From Clostridia bacterium (GTDB taxonomy: Bacteria; Bacillota; Clostridia; UBA1381; UMGS1253), in assembly GCA_017411585.1 (NCBI GenBank), contig JAFQPV010000103.1:1-6103 (forward strand): a stretch of 6,103 bases of DNA, in the 5' to 3' direction. A program made the position numbers and the translations under genes. Below the pieces are notes generated by a model. That model was not told the origin of the DNA, did no database searches, and worked only from the letters and a program-made list of their open reading frames with translations. The first letter of the stretch is position 1. Every line of letters begins with the position of its first letter. This document shows, one piece after another, positions 5,363 through 6,103 of the stretch.

Positions 5363-6103
5363 ATGCGCTTTAAAAATGTTTTGTGTTTGTCGTCAACGAT
5401 TGTTGCGACGGTAATCGGTGCGGGATTTGCAACAGGACAAGAGATATACAGCTTTTTTAACCGTTACGGCAAGTGGAGCTTTATGGGGCTGTTGCTTGTG
5501 CTGATTGTGTTTTGCTCTGTGTTTCGATATGTGCTGGAAGCGTGTTGTTTTAATCGACTGGATGGATTTTCTGCGTTATTGATGCATTTGCATATGCGCA
5601 AAGCAGGGAAGTGGATGGAGACCGGGGTTGCACTTTTTTCGTTTTGTGGGTTTTGTGCGATGGCATCGGCATCCGGCACACTTGTTTCACAAACACTGGA
5701 TTTACCGTATATGTACGGCGTGCTTGCAATGCTCGTAATCTGCGGTGTGATTTTAAGCTTTGATATTCGTGCGCTTGCAGGCGCAAACTGTGTGCTGGCA
5801 CCTGTGATTTGTGTTGGTTTAATTTATTATGCACTTTACGGTGTGCTGTTTCGCAGCGTCGCAACATTATCTCAGGGACACTATTATGTAAATGCAGCAC
5901 AGATATTTGTTTCGGCACTTGTGTATGCATCGTACAACTTATTATCAGCAGTTGTAGTACTTTGCGCAATGCGCCGCTATTGCGACAGCGAAAGAACCAT
6001 TCACATGGCATCCGGTATCAGCGCATCGGTCCTGGTGATTGTTGCTTTGCTTTTGTGGTTTGTGATATATATTTATCAGAACAAGATAGCGCTCGGCGAA
6101 ATA
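5363..6103 (+). CDS. YkvI-family multipass membrane protein, predicted transporter (3' partial)
   Basis: The frame is open from ATG 5363 to the right edge, giving 247 codons and no stop. The strong ribosome site GGGAGG (5351-5356) lies 6 nt upstream. The first helix carries VIGAGFATGQEI (17-28) followed by FFNRYG, the hallmark of the YkvI family (COG3949), related to the LeuT-fold/APC transporters; the unwound GAGFATG resembles the substrate/ion-binding break of helix 1 in that fold. About seven hydrophobic segments are visible (about 8-30, 40-60, 86-108, 114-133, 137-162, 176-202 and 216-238). A helix around 182-200 contains ALVYASYNLLSAVVVL, also typical of the family. Full members are about 340-400 residues, so roughly a third is missing. 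No substrate is established. It diverges from spoVFA with only 72 bp between start codons, so co-regulation or a link to sporulation is possible but inferred. Confidence 0.85.
   Translation, partial: MRFKNVLCLSSTIVATVIGAGFATGQEIYSFFNRYGKWSFMGLLLVLIVFCSVFRYVLEACCFNRLDGFSALLMHLHMRKAGKWMETGVALFSFCGFCAMASASGTLVSQTLDLPYMYGVLAMLVICGVILSFDIRALAGANCVLAPVICVGLIYYALYGVLFRSVATLSQGHYYVNAAQIFVSALVYASYNLLSAVVVLCAMRRYCDSERTIHMASGISASVLVIVALLLWFVIYIYQNKIALGEI

Noticed and set aside
5464..6011. Minus-strand open frames opposite the YkvI-like gene
   Set aside because: The plus strand encodes a clear family protein with a strong ribosome site through the whole stretch; the opposite frames are low-complexity shadows.

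Overview
The window comes from a low-to-mid GC, Gram-positive, endospore-forming bacterium, most likely of the class Clostridia. The evidence is a canonical dipicolinate synthase gene pair (spoVFA/spoVFB), a DacF-type D,D-carboxypeptidase with a TTG start and AGGAGG ribosome site, consensus sigma-A promoters, short intergenic gaps with strong intrinsic terminators, and a secreted protein ending in a copper-amine-oxidase-like (stalk-type) domain. I cannot name a species. The intact SpoVF pair argues against the Clostridium perfringens/botulinum group, which is known to lack SpoVF and to rely on EtfA for dipicolinate.

Layout. (1) Positions 1-1493, +: 3' part of a secreted glycoside-hydrolase-like gene, open at the left edge, closed by a symmetric terminator at 1511-1540. 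(2) 1543-1618, -: tRNA-Thr(GGU) with encoded CCA and its own sigma-A promoter (1634-1662). It converges on the first gene and shares that terminator. (3) 1703-2586, +: a promoter with perfect -35 and -10 hexamers, a secreted CE4 polysaccharide deacetylase, and a large terminator hairpin. (4) 2632-3803, +: a dacF-like D,D-carboxypeptidase. (5) 3804-3832: a terminator facing both ways between dacF and the convergent spoVFAB pair. (6) 5290 down to 3840, -: spoVFA and spoVFB, 2 nt apart, with a sigma-K-like promoter at 5320-5348. (7) 5363-6103, +: the first 247 codons of a YkvI-family membrane transporter, divergent from spoVFA and open at the right edge.

How the genes fit together. SpoVFA and SpoVFB make dipicolinic acid in the mother cell late in sporulation, DacF-type enzymes trim peptidoglycan stem peptides, and CE4 enzymes remove N-acyl groups from surface or wall glycans. 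Deacetylase, dacF and spoVFAB therefore make a plausible envelope/spore neighbourhood, although each has its own transcription signals and only spoVFAB is sporulation-specific with confidence. The YkvI-like transporter shares a roughly 70-bp control region with spoVFA, which makes it the most interesting unknown here. I see no mobile element, CRISPR array, phage gene or defence system, and no stretch above 300 bases lacks a gene.
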